A stretch of 32,024 bases of DNA from Archaeoglobaceae archaeon (GTDB lineage Archaea; Halobacteriota; Archaeoglobi; Archaeoglobales; Archaeoglobaceae): positions 1 to 32,024 of the forward strand of contig WAPX01000006.1 in NCBI GenBank assembly GCA_015520485.1. Reading direction: 5' to 3'. Of the stretch, positions 8,295 through 18,142 are shown piece by piece; the stretch's first letter is position 1, and every line of letters begins with the position of its first letter. The notes beneath the pieces are model-generated. The model saw only the letters and a list, made by a program, of their open reading frames with translations, ran no database searches and was not told where the DNA came from. Both the position numbers and the translations under genes were made by a program.

Positions 8295-10976
8295 ATGAGT
8301 GGTAAAGTTGAAAAGTACTGGCATTTAGCATTCATCGCTGCTGCTTTTATTGTTAGCCTCTACCTCAGAGTAATCAGACCCTGGCATGCAGTTTTTCGGT
8401 GGACAACACTGCTCGGAGGAAACGATCCGTGGTACTACTACAGGCTCATAATAAACTGCATACACAATTTCCCCAACAGAATATGGTTTGACGCATTTAC
8501 GTACTATCCCTACGGGACTTACGTACACTTTGGCCCGTTTCTCGTTTACACGAGTGCAATAGCTTCGATTGTTATGGGTGCACACACGCCAGATCAGGTG
8601 AGGACGGTGATTTCCTTTATACCCACAATCGGCGGAACTCTTCTTGCCATTCCGGTTTACCTGTTTACGAGAGAGGTGTTCGATAAGAAAACTGCTGCCT
8701 TTGCAGCGTTAACGGTGGTAATTGTTCCCGGACAGCTTCTTGCGAGAAGCATCCTCGGATTCAACGACCACCACATCTGGGAGACTTTCTGGATGGTTTC
8801 ATCCCTCGCCCTATACGCTCTTTCAATCAACAGGTGGAGGGGTAAAAGCGTAGTGGAGAACGTTAAAAGCAGTAAAGTCGTGTATCCAGTCCTGGCCGGA
8901 CTCGCGTTTGGCAGCTACCTCGACACGTGGGCTCCGGGCTTCATTCTCGCTCCAATAATCACGATCTACGTTTTTCTGCTGTACCTGGGATGGAGGTGGT
9001 TTAAAGAAGAAAAAGAAAACTCTGCTGTGGCAGGCTCAATAATGTTTGCTACTGCCGCTCTGGTTTATCTGCCGTTCGCTTTCAAGTATCCGGGATTCAG
9101 CACAGTCTTTTACTCACCATTCCAGCTTTTGGTCGTTCTCGGTTTCTCCTTCGTTCTCGCAATATTTTACGCGTTAGAACAGATACAGAAAGTTAAGAAT
9201 TTGCCCGACTATACTGTTCCAGTTGCTGTAATAGCTGTTGTTTCTGCAATAGCCGGCGTATCCTTTATAGTTAACCCGGGATTCATGCACGATTTGCTTG
9301 GAGTTGTTGGAGTTGTGCATCCAAAGGGCGGGTCTTTAACAATAGCTGAAGTGCAGCCATTCTTTACAATGGAAGGACAGTTCAGCTTAATTCCGGCGTG
9401 GTTTAACTTTGGAGTAACTTTCTTTTTTGCCATACCCGGTTACATGTACACGATTTACTTGCTGTACAGGGAGAGAAAAGGCACATATCTGCTGTTGCTC
9501 GTCTGGGGTACGCTGATGTTCATAGCCCTATGCGGACAGAACAGGTTTGCTTACTACTTTGGAGCTGTAACCGCAATATTTTCAGCAGTATTCCTTATAT
9601 TCCTTCTGGAGGTTTACTCTTCCTACTACCGCGAGGGGAAGAACACGAGGCTTTACGCGACTGCCGCACTCTGGGTGATCGCACTGCTGATAATGAGGAT
9701 AGACATAAACAAATTCCCATTTGCTCTCGCAGTGGCTTTTCCAGCAGCTGTTGACGCTTTGCTGAACATGGGCAAGGATATGGAACTCAATTCAGAGTTT
9801 TTCGAAGAGCTTAAGACCGGGCTCAACTCCAGAAAACAGACTCTCGCAGTCGTAACCATTGTTGCCCTGCTTGCCTCCTCACTCTTTCTCATCGCCCCGA
9901 CTCTCGGAGAGTCTTACATTCAGAGTCAGTACGCCGGAGGCATAAACTACCAGTGGTATCACGCTTTGACTTGGATGAGAAACAACACACCGTACAAGTC
10001 TTTCTACGACAGGTACTTCTACGAACTCTACAAACCCGGTTACAGACCCGGACACAAAAAGCCGTATCCATACCCTCATCCAACGTACGGAGTAATGAGC
10101 TGGTGGGACTACGGGCACTGGATAACCGCAATAGCGCACAGAATGCCGATAGCAAATCCGTTTCAGCAGGGGATTGGAAACAAGTACGACAACGTTCCGG
10201 GAGCTGCACCGTTTTTCACAGCATTCAATGAAAGTTACGCTGACAGAATAGCGAAAGAGCTGAACGTCAAGTACGTAATAAGCGACGTGGAAATGGCAAC
10301 CGGTAAATTCTATGCAATGGCTGTGTGGGCTGAAGGCAGCTTGGCTAAGGCGGGAATGACTTACTACTCCGGAGTAGGATACCTGTACCAGTACGGTGGG
10401 AGGGTAGGTTTAGCTTTGAACCCGGGTTCCATACCGCCGGGTGCAAGGATTTTAACAGTTTTGCAGCTTCCGGGCGAGAACTACTTCAGAACGATGGAGG
10501 CGAGATTCCACATTATGGATGGCTGTGGTCTGAAGCATTACAGGATGGTTTACGAGAGCAAACCTGTTAGCGAAAACTCCATGATGGGTCTGGAGGAAAT
10601 GATTTATCGCAGTATATTTGACAACAACTACGCTTCAAAGCTGGGATTGCCAAAGGTTAACGTTACAACCACAGGCTTTGTAAAGATATTCGAGTACGTT
10701 AAAGGTGCGAGAATAGAGGGCACGGCACCGGCAGGGGTTAAATACGTTACAATAGAAACAAGGGTAAAGACGAATCAGGGCAGAGTATTTCTCTACGAGC
10801 AGAAGTGCAAGGTCGTTAACGGACATTACGAGTTCACAGTTCCCTACGCGCAAAACACAACATACCCGGTTAAGCCATCACCCTACGTGATAAAAGCGGG
10901 TAAAGTTGTGGAAAGCTTAACGATAAGCGATAAAGACGTTGAACAGGGCAGAACAATAGTTGTAAACCTTGGCTGA
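8295..10976 (+). CDS. aglB: AglB, archaeal oligosaccharyltransferase
   Basis: This is the membrane enzyme that transfers a lipid-linked oligosaccharide to Asn in N-x-S/T sequons of exported proteins. The 893 residues resemble AglB-L of Archaeoglobus. The metal site is visible as GGNDPWYYY (Asp44) and NDHH (Asp158, His160). The TIxE motif is TIAE (349-352). The catalytic-domain signature WWDYG is at 603-607. About a dozen transmembrane segments fill residues 10-540, followed by the globular external domain. A TATA-like CTTAAATTA near 8264-8271 lies about 27 bases before the ATG, so the mRNA may be leaderless. A T-rich terminator follows. Agl23 at 13084-14547 and several sequon-bearing surface proteins nearby fit the role. 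Confidence 0.97.
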   Translation: MSGKVEKYWHLAFIAAAFIVSLYLRVIRPWHAVFRWTTLLGGNDPWYYYRLIINCIHNFPNRIWFDAFTYYPYGTYVHFGPFLVYTSAIASIVMGAHTPDQVRTVISFIPTIGGTLLAIPVYLFTREVFDKKTAAFAALTVVIVPGQLLARSILGFNDHHIWETFWMVSSLALYALSINRWRGKSVVENVKSSKVVYPVLAGLAFGSYLDTWAPGFILAPIITIYVFLLYLGWRWFKEEKENSAVAGSIMFATAALVYLPFAFKYPGFSTVFYSPFQLLVVLGFSFVLAIFYALEQIQKVKNLPDYTVPVAVIAVVSAIAGVSFIVNPGFMHDLLGVVGVVHPKGGSLTIAEVQPFFTMEGQFSLIPAWFNFGVTFFFAIPGYMYTIYLLYRERKGTYLLLLVWGTLMFIALCGQNRFAYYFGAVTAIFSAVFLIFLLEVYSSYYREGKNTRLYATAALWVIALLIMRIDINKFPFALAVAFPAAVDALLNMGKDMELNSEFFEELKTGLNSRKQTLAVVTIVALLASSLFLIAPTLGESYIQSQYAGGINYQWYHALTWMRNNTPYKSFYDRYFYELYKPGYRPGHKKPYPYPHPTYGVMSWWDYGHWITAIAHRMPIANPFQQGIGNKYDNVPGAAPFFTAFNESYADRIAKELNVKYVISDVEMATGKFYAMAVWAEGSLAKAGMTYYSGVGYLYQYGGRVGLALNPGSIPPGARILTVLQLPGENYFRTMEARFHIMDGCGLKHYRMVYESKPVSENSMMGLEEMIYRSIFDNNYASKLGLPKVNVTTTGFVKIFEYVKGARIEGTAPAGVKYVTIETRVKTNQGRVFLYEQKCKVVNGHYEFTVPYAQNTTYPVKPSPYVIKAGKVVESLTISDKDVEQGRTIVVNLG

Positions 10977-10990
10977 TTTTTGTTTTTATT
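10977..10990 (+). terminator. T-rich terminator after aglB
   Basis: A run of five T, a G, five T, then A and two T directly follows the aglB stop codon. Such runs without a required hairpin terminate transcription in archaea. Confidence 0.6.
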
Positions 10991-11010
10991 ATCTATTCAT
11001 TTCTTGTTTG

Positions 11011-11042
11011 CTGAAGTACAGTCAATCTGAAGTACTGTCAAT
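11011..11042. repeat. Tandem 16-bp repeat between convergent genes
   Basis: Two adjacent 16-mers, 11011-11026 and 11027-11042, differ at one base. They lie downstream of aglB and downstream of the convergent gene at 11112. No function is evident. Confidence 0.8.
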
Positions 11043-11111
11043 AGAGTTATTTCAATGCCAAAGCCAAAAGCAAAAACTGAAGCAATAAAAGCTAAGAAAA
11101 CTAAGAAAAAA

Positions 11112-11645
11112 CTAAGACATCCACACCCTGACGACCTTACCTCTGTCGATGTCTACGAGGGCTGAAACAACCTTACTACCGTGCCAGGTAACGCTGAAGA
11201 GCACTTTTGGCTTGTAGAATTTCGCTGATGTCTGGGGAAGAATTCTTCTGACGGTAACTATCCCGCTCGCATTCTCCGCAACAAGTCTGTCACTCATAGC
11301 TACCGCTATCGCCTCAGCTTTAATGTTTCTCGGCAAAGCTTCCAGACAGTACGATTTCAAAATCAAAATTCCGTTATCGTTTACGAAGAGGTAATCGTCT
11401 TCTCCTTCAAGTTTTGAACACTTAGCTCTAACGTATATGTAACTTCCGTTGATTTTTATGCTTACGTTACTGTAGCTGTATCCGTCAAACGGGCAGAGGT
11501 ATTCTTTTATTTTGGAAAGCACAGCCTTTGTTGTTCTGTTGCCCGGATTTTTGTTTAACTCTGTCTTGCTGTTTGTCACACATCCCAGGTTTATCAGACA
11601 TCCAAAAAATATCAGAAAAATTAAAAATAACGTGAGTTTTCTCAT
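11112..11645 (-). CDS. Small exported lipoprotein-like protein
   Basis: 177 residues. The signal peptide (residues 1-22) ends in a lipobox-like LINLGC, and a short Lys/Asn-rich linker leads to a mixed alpha/beta domain of about 130 residues. I do not recognise the family. The start ATG overlaps the stop of the preceding gene as ATGA, so the two are translationally coupled and probably act together at the cell surface. The 3' end converges on aglB. Confidence 0.75.
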   Translation of the reverse strand: MRKLTLFLIFLIFFGCLINLGCVTNSKTELNKNPGNRTTKAVLSKIKEYLCPFDGYSYSNVSIKINGSYIYVRAKCSKLEGEDDYLFVNDNGILILKSYCLEALPRNIKAEAIAVAMSDRLVAENASGIVTVRRILPQTSAKFYKPKVLFSVTWHGSKVVSALVDIDRGKVVRVWMS

Positions 11646-12904
11646 TCTATATCGACCTCTACGCTAAAACCAAAGCAGTTCTCTGGCGTAATCTCCAGCT
11701 TCCATACCCCGTTTTCAGGATTCTTTATGGAGTATATTTTCGTCTTGCTCGCAGCAACGACCTTGTAGATACCACCTGTCTCTTCCCAAGGTGGAGAAAT
11801 GCCTCCGGTTGTTACGACCAGCCTTTCAATTGTTTTCGGTTTGACCTTCACAGCCCCTGAGGGAGAAACTATATTGACGCTAACGTTAGCTCTGCTCTGT
11901 TTGAAATTGCCAGTTCCGTAGAACAACGGAACAGGGATTTCTGCACCCATAATGTTGAGGTTTATACCTGTGCTCACCTTAATCGTTAACTTACTTGCGT
12001 TGTCAACTCTGATCAGCTTGACGAACGGCTTTGCCGGCTGGGTGAAAACCCTGAGGTTGAGCGTTACCTGCTGCGACCATTTGTCCAGTCCGGGATCGTT
12101 GATGTTCAGATTTATTATCCCGTTGAGAACTCCTTTTGCCGTTTCTGGAACGCTTACCTTAATTTTTACGCTTACTCCTGAATGTGGAGGTATCGTTGAA
12201 GGTGCCTCAATTTTCACGCTGTTTTTACTCAGTGGCGTCGTGTAAATACTCGGGTATTCCTGTGACGTGAGCTCGGGATGCAGCGTAAACGACCTGTTAG
12301 CCGTGTTAACGATCCTTACCGTGTACTCGTAACTCTTACCGGACTGTACCACGTCACTGATGTACCTCGGCCCTATTCTGACGCTTGGTGGTATCCAGAC
12401 GTTAACGCTGAGGTGCAGTACATTCACGTACCTCGGAATTCCATACGGAGTTGTTACGGGAAAAGTGTCGTTTGTAAAAGCGATACTGCAGAAGTAATAT
12501 CCCTTTTCGACGTCTTCTGGCACTTTTACCGTTACGTTTATCTCTGCCTCTTTTTTAGCCTTCAGCGTAAATTTTTGCTTATCAAAGCTAATCCAGCTGC
12601 TGTTTATTGCATTCTCGGAGTACGGGGAGATTACGACTTTTGGAGTTATGAGAACGTCTTTGTCTGTGGGATTCTTTATTTTCACACTAAAATTTGCAGA
12701 GTCCCCCGGTTTAATCCTGAGATTTCTGTACGGAGGAATTATTACGAGTCTTGTAACCTTGTTGAAGTTCGCGAACTTACCTGATGGTACCGGAACTGTT
12801 TTTGGAATCTCTGCTTTTGTACCGGCTGCTACACTCGCTGCCACCACGCACAGTACTAAAAATATTGCTAAGTATTTAATTTCAGACATCCAACGCTGTT
12901 TCAT
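11642..12904 (-). CDS. Exported protein with repeated Ig-like (NEW3/COG1470-type) domains
   Basis: 420 residues. A signal peptide at 1-27 is followed by beta-sandwich repeats. The first, around 50-150, has the typical LRIKPGDSANFSVKIKNPTD opening and an INVTVKVPEDVEKGYYF-like end. The second, around 175-290, has YTVRIVNTANRSF and VSVKIKVSVPETAKGV. These resemble the NEW3/CARDB-type domains of archaeal envelope proteins. Several N-x-S/T sequons are present, making it a plausible AglB substrate. AGGTGATTGT precedes the ATG. The gene is coupled to the lipoprotein gene at 11645 and is divergent from the Agl23-type gene. A TATA-like A/T stretch lies near 12941-12953. Confidence 0.8.
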   Translation of the reverse strand: MKQRWMSEIKYLAIFLVLCVVAASVAAGTKAEIPKTVPVPSGKFANFNKVTRLVIIPPYRNLRIKPGDSANFSVKIKNPTDKDVLITPKVVISPYSENAINSSWISFDKQKFTLKAKKEAEINVTVKVPEDVEKGYYFCSIAFTNDTFPVTTPYGIPRYVNVLHLSVNVWIPPSVRIGPRYISDVVQSGKSYEYTVRIVNTANRSFTLHPELTSQEYPSIYTTPLSKNSVKIEAPSTIPPHSGVSVKIKVSVPETAKGVLNGIINLNINDPGLDKWSQQVTLNLRVFTQPAKPFVKLIRVDNASKLTIKVSTGINLNIMGAEIPVPLFYGTGNFKQSRANVSVNIVSPSGAVKVKPKTIERLVVTTGGISPPWEETGGIYKVVAASKTKIYSIKNPENGVWKLEITPENCFGFSVEVDIE

Positions 12905-13083
12905 ACAATCACCTTGTAATTTACAGAATACTGCTAAAATAAATATTTTTTCAATTCTTTATCTGAGAAATAACGTAATTATTTTTTATTCAATTTCAGT
13001 AAAATAAAATTCAGTTTCCATTAACTCAAAACACTTCATTACGGGGGAGAAACATTTTTGTCCGGAAAGTCGTTCGGAGCGTA

Positions 13084-14547
13084 ATGGCTCTCAGCAAGAA
13101 AATAGTGGTGTTCATTCTCCTCATCTGCCTGATAACAAGGGTTTACGCTCTCTCAGCCCGACCCGTGGATCACGACGAGAGTATTCACGCATGGATGTCC
13201 TACGTGCTCGAGAAAACGGGAAAATACCACTACGACCCAACGTATCACGGCCCTCTCCTTTACCACATTGCAGCTCTCGTCTTCTACCTGTTTGGGGACT
13301 CGATTTTTAATGGAAGAATGATCATAGTTGCTTTTACGCTGATTGGTGTACTTTTCGCCTGTTTGTACGAGAGGTGGATGGGTAGAAACGTTTACATCTT
13401 CTTGTTCGTGCTGCTTTTCTCACCTTCAGTACTGTACTACTCCAGATACATGAGAAACGACATGATACTCGTTCCTTGCTTCATAGCTGCAGTTTACTTT
13501 TACCTGAGGTACGCTGAAAGCTCAAAACCGTACTTCGCGTGGGCGAGTGCCCTGTTTCTTTCGCTGATGGTATGTGCAAAGGAGAACGCCTACATCTATC
13601 TGTTCATATTCCTGACGTTTCCCCTGATTTACGGAATATACAGGGATGGGTTTGACTACGTTAAGGATAAACTGTTCAGGTGGAATAAAAACAAGGTTCT
13701 GGTTTTGGCCGGTAGCATTGCAGTTTACGTTTTTGTCTTCGCCTTCTTTTACACGAGCGCTTTCAGAAGGCCTTACGGTCTCTACGAGGGCACTTTCGGT
13801 GCGATAGACTACTGGATTAAAATGCACGAGCTGAGAGACCACTGGGAGCCAATATACTACTACACGAAAATCTTCCTTGAGTACGAGTTTTTGAGCCTCG
13901 GACTGTTTTTTGGAGGAGCTGTCATCTTCATCAAAAAATTTCTGGATTCCACGGAATCCATAAAAATCAAAGCGAAAAGTGTTGAAAGGTCAGTAAGATC
14001 CAAGCTCGGCAAAGTGAGCAGGTTTGAAGCTTTCGCCTTTTACTGGGCTGTGCTGTCTCTCATAGCCTACCACGTGCTCAACCACAAAATTCCATGGCTA
14101 ACGGTTCACATGGTCGTACCTATGGCTCTGCTCGGGTCGATATACTACAAAGACTGCAAGCTTACGAGAGCTGCCTTAGCAATTGCCATGATTGCAACAC
14201 TCGTCGTTGCTGTACACGTAACGTACATCGACTACAACAACGCCTGGAAGGAAGATCTGGTTTACATTCAGGCCCAGCCGAGCATAGTAAAACTTGCTGA
14301 CAGAATAATCCACCTGAGGAAGGAAGGCTACTCTGTACTGATATACGAGCCCGAGAACGACTACTGGCCTCTGCCCTGGTATCTCAGGCATTACACCATA
14401 GCGTATTCGAGTCACTGGATTCCGGGATTTGATTACGTTGTGACAACCATTAGAGCCCTGTCTCAGGTAAAGGAGCACGGCTACAGAGTTATAGGCGTGT
14501 ATCAGGGAAGGCCGGGGTGGTACTACTACCTGATGAAGAAGTATTAG
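13084..14547 (+). CDS. Agl23-type polytopic membrane protein (TIGR03663 family)
   Basis: A 487-residue membrane protein with about ten hydrophobic segments. The N-terminus has the acidic motif HDES (His30-Asp31-Glu32-Ser33) in the first external loop, as in family-39-like mannosyltransferases and the archaeal Agl23 (TIGR03663) family, which is linked to flipping or handling of lipid-linked glycans. A soluble C-terminal region of about 100 residues follows the last helix. GGAG lies six bases before the ATG. Proximity to aglB supports a role in N-glycan or surface-glycan assembly. The exact reaction is not known from sequence. Confidence 0.85.
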   Translation: MALSKKIVVFILLICLITRVYALSARPVDHDESIHAWMSYVLEKTGKYHYDPTYHGPLLYHIAALVFYLFGDSIFNGRMIIVAFTLIGVLFACLYERWMGRNVYIFLFVLLFSPSVLYYSRYMRNDMILVPCFIAAVYFYLRYAESSKPYFAWASALFLSLMVCAKENAYIYLFIFLTFPLIYGIYRDGFDYVKDKLFRWNKNKVLVLAGSIAVYVFVFAFFYTSAFRRPYGLYEGTFGAIDYWIKMHELRDHWEPIYYYTKIFLEYEFLSLGLFFGGAVIFIKKFLDSTESIKIKAKSVERSVRSKLGKVSRFEAFAFYWAVLSLIAYHVLNHKIPWLTVHMVVPMALLGSIYYKDCKLTRAALAIAMIATLVVAVHVTYIDYNNAWKEDLVYIQAQPSIVKLADRIIHLRKEGYSVLIYEPENDYWPLPWYLRHYTIAYSSHWIPGFDYVVTTIRALSQVKEHGYRVIGVYQGRPGWYYYLMKKY

Positions 14548-14689
14548 ACGTTTCAACCGTTAAGTTCAACCATTAAGTAAAAATATTAATTAAACAAAAA
14601 TATTGTTTTAAAAATCAGAAAATCCAGTCAAAAAGTAAACGTGAAACAGCTGCCAGAAAAATCATAAAGTGCGAGTTCAATTCAGCCTC

Positions 14690-15925
14690 ATGGAGTTCGA
14701 AAAGCTGAAGCCACCTGAAGAAGGAAGCAAAATCGAGTATGCTGACGGCAGACTGATAGTTCCTAACAATCCGATTATTCCGTACATAGAAGGTGACGGA
14801 ATAGGGAGAGATGTAGTTCCCGCTGCACTGAAGGTGCTCGACGCAGCTGCAGAAAAGATAGGAAAGGAAATAGTGTGGTTCAAAATTTACGCCGGAGAAG
14901 AGGCTTACAGGCTCTACGGTTCCTACCTCCCGGAGGACACTCTGAAAGCGATAAAGGAGTACAGGGTGGCAATTAAGGGGCCTCTGACAACTCCCGTTGG
15001 CGGTGGCTACAGGAGTTTAAACGTGACTATAAGGCAGACGCTCGACCTCTACGCCTGTGTGAGGCCCGTTTACTACATAGAGGGCGTACCAAGTCCTCTG
15101 AAAAACCCGGAAAAAGTCAATCTGGTAATCTTCAGAGAAAACACGGAGGACGTTTACGCTGGCATAGAGTGGCCCAGGGGGAGTGAGGAGGCAGAAAAGC
15201 TGATAGAGTTTCTTTCCACGCTGGGAGTTAGTATAAGAAAGGATTCGGGAATAGGAATAAAGCCAATAAGCGAATTCGCAACGAAAAGGCTCGTGAGACT
15301 GGCAATACAGTATGCTATTGACAGCGGAAGAAAGAGCGTTACGCTCGTACACAAGGGTAACATAATGAAGTACACGGAAGGTGCTTTCAGGGACTGGGGG
15401 TATGAGGTGGCAAAGGAGGAGTTTGCAGACAAAACCGTAACTGAGGATGAACTCTGGAACGAGTACGGTGGAAAACAGCCGGAAGGAACTGTCGTCGTGA
15501 AGGACAGGATAGCCGATAACATGTTTCAGCAGCTGCTCACGAGAACTGACGAATACGACGTGCTTGCGATGCCAAACCTAAACGGAGATTACATGAGCGA
15601 CTTTGCAGCAGGACTCGTTGGCGGGCTGGGTGTAGCTCCCGGATCGAACATAGGAGACGGCATGGGCGTGTTTGAGCCCGTTCACGGTTCAGCTCCCAAG
15701 TATGCCGGGCAGAACAAGGTAAATCCAACTGCAGAAATTCTGAGCGGAGCGCTGATGTTCGAATATATGGGGTGGAAAGAAGGTTCGGAAATCATAAAGA
15801 AGTCCGTGGAGATGACGATAAAAAGTGGCACCGTAACCTACGACATACACAGGCATGTCGGTGGAAAGCTCGTGGGAACGAGGGAGTTTGCAGAAGCTGT
15901 GGTGGAGAACATGCACTCTCTTTAA
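14690..15925 (+). CDS. icd: Isocitrate dehydrogenase (NADP)
   Basis: Converts isocitrate and NADP to 2-oxoglutarate, CO2 and NADPH in the cytoplasm. The ATG at 14690 gives 411 residues, matching the Archaeoglobus enzyme. A GTG at 14669 would add seven residues. Visible motifs are [12 protein letters not shown] near the N-terminus, the substrate segment [30 protein letters not shown], the catalytic [20 protein letters not shown] at the metal site, and [15 protein letters not shown]. The Lys-Tyr pair in the last motif is the NADP-specific form seen in the E. coli enzyme. The gene stands alone, preceded by an A/T-rich stretch with a possible TATA near 14604-14613. Confidence 0.96.
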   Translation: MEFEKLKPPEEGSKIEYADGRLIVPNNPIIPYIEGDGIGRDVVPAALKVLDAAAEKIGKEIVWFKIYAGEEAYRLYGSYLPEDTLKAIKEYRVAIKGPLTTPVGGGYRSLNVTIRQTLDLYACVRPVYYIEGVPSPLKNPEKVNLVIFRENTEDVYAGIEWPRGSEEAEKLIEFLSTLGVSIRKDSGIGIKPISEFATKRLVRLAIQYAIDSGRKSVTLVHKGNIMKYTEGAFRDWGYEVAKEEFADKTVTEDELWNEYGGKQPEGTVVVKDRIADNMFQQLLTRTDEYDVLAMPNLNGDYMSDFAAGLVGGLGVAPGSNIGDGMGVFEPVHGSAPKYAGQNKVNPTAEILSGALMFEYMGWKEGSEIIKKSVEMTIKSGTVTYDIHRHVGGKLVGTREFAEAVVENMHSL

Positions 15926-15995
15926 TTTTTTATGATCAGATTAACTGCAATCAAAAACGTATCAATGAATATTGAAATACAAATTCCAGCGAAAA

Positions 15996-16007
15996 AAATT
16001 TATATCT
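15996..16007 (+). promoter_or_regulatory. TATA box of the exporter operon
   Basis: AAATTTATATCT lies about 33 bases before the ATG at 16035. Initiation about 27 bases downstream would give a leader of only a few bases, so the GGGGG just before the ATG may be only partly transcribed. Confidence 0.55.
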
Positions 16008-16034
16008 CATCTGTGAGCTGAGCAGGGGGTCGCA

Positions 16035-17372
16035 ATGAAACGAAGGCTCGTTCTGATTCTGGTTTTGCTGCTGATGCAGGTTACGCTCGTTCATGCTCAG
16101 CTCACCGCAACCGTAAACTTCAGTCCGTCTTTTCCTCTTCCGGGTGACCACGTCAGGGGCACTTTAACGATCAGCACCACCTCTGCGGAGACAATATCGA
16201 GCATAAGCTTCATGACCTCTCTTCCCGTAACGCCAAAGGACATTTCCGGGATTGGGACAATACCTGCTGATAGCGCTTACACTCTGCCCTTTACCCTAAC
16301 AGCTCCAGCTCCCGGAGTTTACACGGTGAAGGTGTACATATTCACGACCAACGGCACTCTTGTCAAGACCTTTAACATCAACGTTGTGAAATCAGAGCCT
16401 GAAGTGATTATAACAAATCCGATAAGGCTGGATGAGGTCAACGACGTTCACTTCACACTTTACAATCCGGTAGATGCAATGGACGTTAAGGTAATTCCGC
16501 TGTTTAAAGCATATCCTTCCACGATTTACGCTGATAAAGGTGGTTCGTTTGTTTTCTACCCCACGAATGAGACCCCTCTCAGATTTAAAATAGAGTTTTA
16601 CAACGGCTTTCCCGACAACTTTCACAGTTACGTACAAACAGTATATCCTGAGTTTGTAAAAAGCAGGGGCGTTTCCCTCAACGTTTCAACCCCCCACACT
16701 TCCTACTACCTGTGCGACGTCATACCCGTTAGCGCTGGAGTTTCCAATTTGAGAGGAGACACTATTTACTCCGTAAGGGTAGAGCTGAAGTCAGGAGGTT
16801 ACGAAAAAAGCGTAGTCATTCCATTCATAAAACCCGATAGCCTGAAAAAAGTTACCATTAACTGCCCGGCTTTAAAGCCGGGAAAGCAGGATATTGAAGT
16901 TGTCGTATCCTTTAAAGATTCACTGAACAACTCGTACAGAACTGTCAGAAATATCGTTGTCAACGTTAAGCCGGAAAAAGCTGTCTCTATAAGCGACATG
17001 TCTCTGGAAAAGAGTGGGAACGGTTTTGAAATATCGGGTGACGTCGATAACAACGGCTGGAGCAAAGTTTACAGCGTTACGGTAACTGCGGTAGGAAAGA
17101 AGAACAAATCTTACTTCATAGGGACTATCGATCCTTCAGACTATGACACGTTTGACATCGTTACGCAGAACGCCACAAAAATAGTTGTAACCTGGCAAAA
17201 TGAGCTTGGAGAGTCGTTCTCTACGTCAAAGCCCGTACGCATTGGTTACGAAAAGCCGGTAACGGAAAGCAGTGGTAACGGCAGTGCAACCCTTGTCGCT
17301 TTTGCCGGAGCATTGCTGATCCTGTTCATAGTTGCTGTCAGCGTTTACCTGAGCTGGAAGAGGAAGAGGTGA
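16035..17372 (+). CDS. Exported surface protein with C-terminal membrane anchor (CARDB/S-layer-like)
   Basis: 445 residues. A signal peptide at 1-21 ends in VHA. The ectodomain has beta-sandwich repeats of the archaeal COG1361/CARDB type, for example a FSPSFPLPGDHVRGTLTIS opening near residue 30. The last 30 residues give one transmembrane helix followed by SWKRKR, so the domain faces outward. It is the first gene of an operon with an ABC ATPase and a MacB/FtsX-type permease. This arrangement recurs in archaea, where the surface protein is thought to be the extracytoplasmic partner of the transporter. That role is inferred from context. Confidence 0.85.
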   Translation: MKRRLVLILVLLLMQVTLVHAQLTATVNFSPSFPLPGDHVRGTLTISTTSAETISSISFMTSLPVTPKDISGIGTIPADSAYTLPFTLTAPAPGVYTVKVYIFTTNGTLVKTFNINVVKSEPEVIITNPIRLDEVNDVHFTLYNPVDAMDVKVIPLFKAYPSTIYADKGGSFVFYPTNETPLRFKIEFYNGFPDNFHSYVQTVYPEFVKSRGVSLNVSTPHTSYYLCDVIPVSAGVSNLRGDTIYSVRVELKSGGYEKSVVIPFIKPDSLKKVTINCPALKPGKQDIEVVVSFKDSLNNSYRTVRNIVVNVKPEKAVSISDMSLEKSGNGFEISGDVDNNGWSKVYSVTVTAVGKKNKSYFIGTIDPSDYDTFDIVTQNATKIVVTWQNELGESFSTSKPVRIGYEKPVTESSGNGSATLVAFAGALLILFIVAVSVYLSWKRKR

Positions 17373-17440
17373 AGGGTAGAACGGGTCGTTAAAACCGTCG
17401 ATTCCAAAAAATGTGGAAAAAACAAAAAAGAGAGAGAAAC

Positions 17441-18133
17441 ATGAAAAAGGTAGTGGAGCTGATAGACGTAAAAAAAGTTTACAGAATTGGAAACGAAGAA
17501 GTCTATGCAGTTAACGGTATAACCATGAGTGTTGAAAAAGGAGAGTTTCTGTGCATAATGGGTGCAAGTGGCAGCGGCAAGACTACACTTCTCAGTCTCA
17601 TCGGTTGTTTGGATAAGCCAACGTCCGGAAAGGTGATAATAGACGGAATAGATACAAGCGAGCTGAGCGATAAAGGACTCACAGACGTCAGGAGGAATAA
17701 ACTGGGTTTTGTTTTTCAGCAGTACCACCTAATACCAACTCTAACCGCTTTCGAGAACGTTGAGCTTGCAATGCTGATCAAGGGCGTGCCGAAGAAGGAA
17801 AGAGAAAGGAAAGTTATGGAACTGCTGGAAATAATGGGAATAGCAAATGCAGCGGACAGAAAACCGTCAGAACTCAGCGGTGGTATGCAGCAGAGAGTGG
17901 CAATAGCAAGAGCACTCGCCAACGACCCGGAAATACTTCTGTGCGACGAGCCGACAGGTAACCTCGATACAAAGAGTGGAGAAATCGTCATGAACCTGAT
18001 AAAAGAGCAGAACGAAAGGGGAGTTACAGTAGTTTTAGTGACGCACGACCCGGACATAGCGAAATACGCTGAGAGGGTTGTAAGGATAAGGGACGGAAGG
18101 ATAATTGCTGAAGGTCTGGAAGCAATATACTGA
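17441..18133 (+). CDS. ABC transporter ATP-binding protein, MacB/LolD type
   Basis: 230 residues from the ATG at 17441. An ATG at 17411 adds ten basic residues with no homology. Walker A is GASGSGKTT (41-49). The signature LSGGMQQRVAIARAL and the Walker B CDEPTGNLD are characteristic of the LolD/MacB subgroup, which powers FtsX-like permeases that move or extrude substrates rather than import them. The gene begins 68 bases after the surface protein gene and ends nine bases before the permease. All three very likely form one complex. The substrate is unknown. Confidence 0.92.
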   Translation: MKKVVELIDVKKVYRIGNEEVYAVNGITMSVEKGEFLCIMGASGSGKTTLLSLIGCLDKPTSGKVIIDGIDTSELSDKGLTDVRRNKLGFVFQQYHLIPTLTAFENVELAMLIKGVPKKERERKVMELLEIMGIANAADRKPSELSGGMQQRVAIARALANDPEILLCDEPTGNLDTKSGEIVMNLIKEQNERGVTVVLVTHDPDIAKYAERVVRIRDGRIIAEGLEAIY

Positions 18134-18142
18134 GGGTCAAAC

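Noticed and set aside
11056-11166. Short plus-strand reading frame encoding a very Lys-rich peptide (starts MPKPKAKTEAIKAKK)
   Set aside because: It overlaps the end of the convergent lipoprotein gene antisense, has no ribosome binding site, and its composition follows from an A-rich intergenic stretch.
12278-12784. A 168-codon plus-strand frame antisense to the Ig-like exported protein
   Set aside because: The minus-strand gene has a signal peptide, domain repeats and a ribosome binding site. This frame has none.
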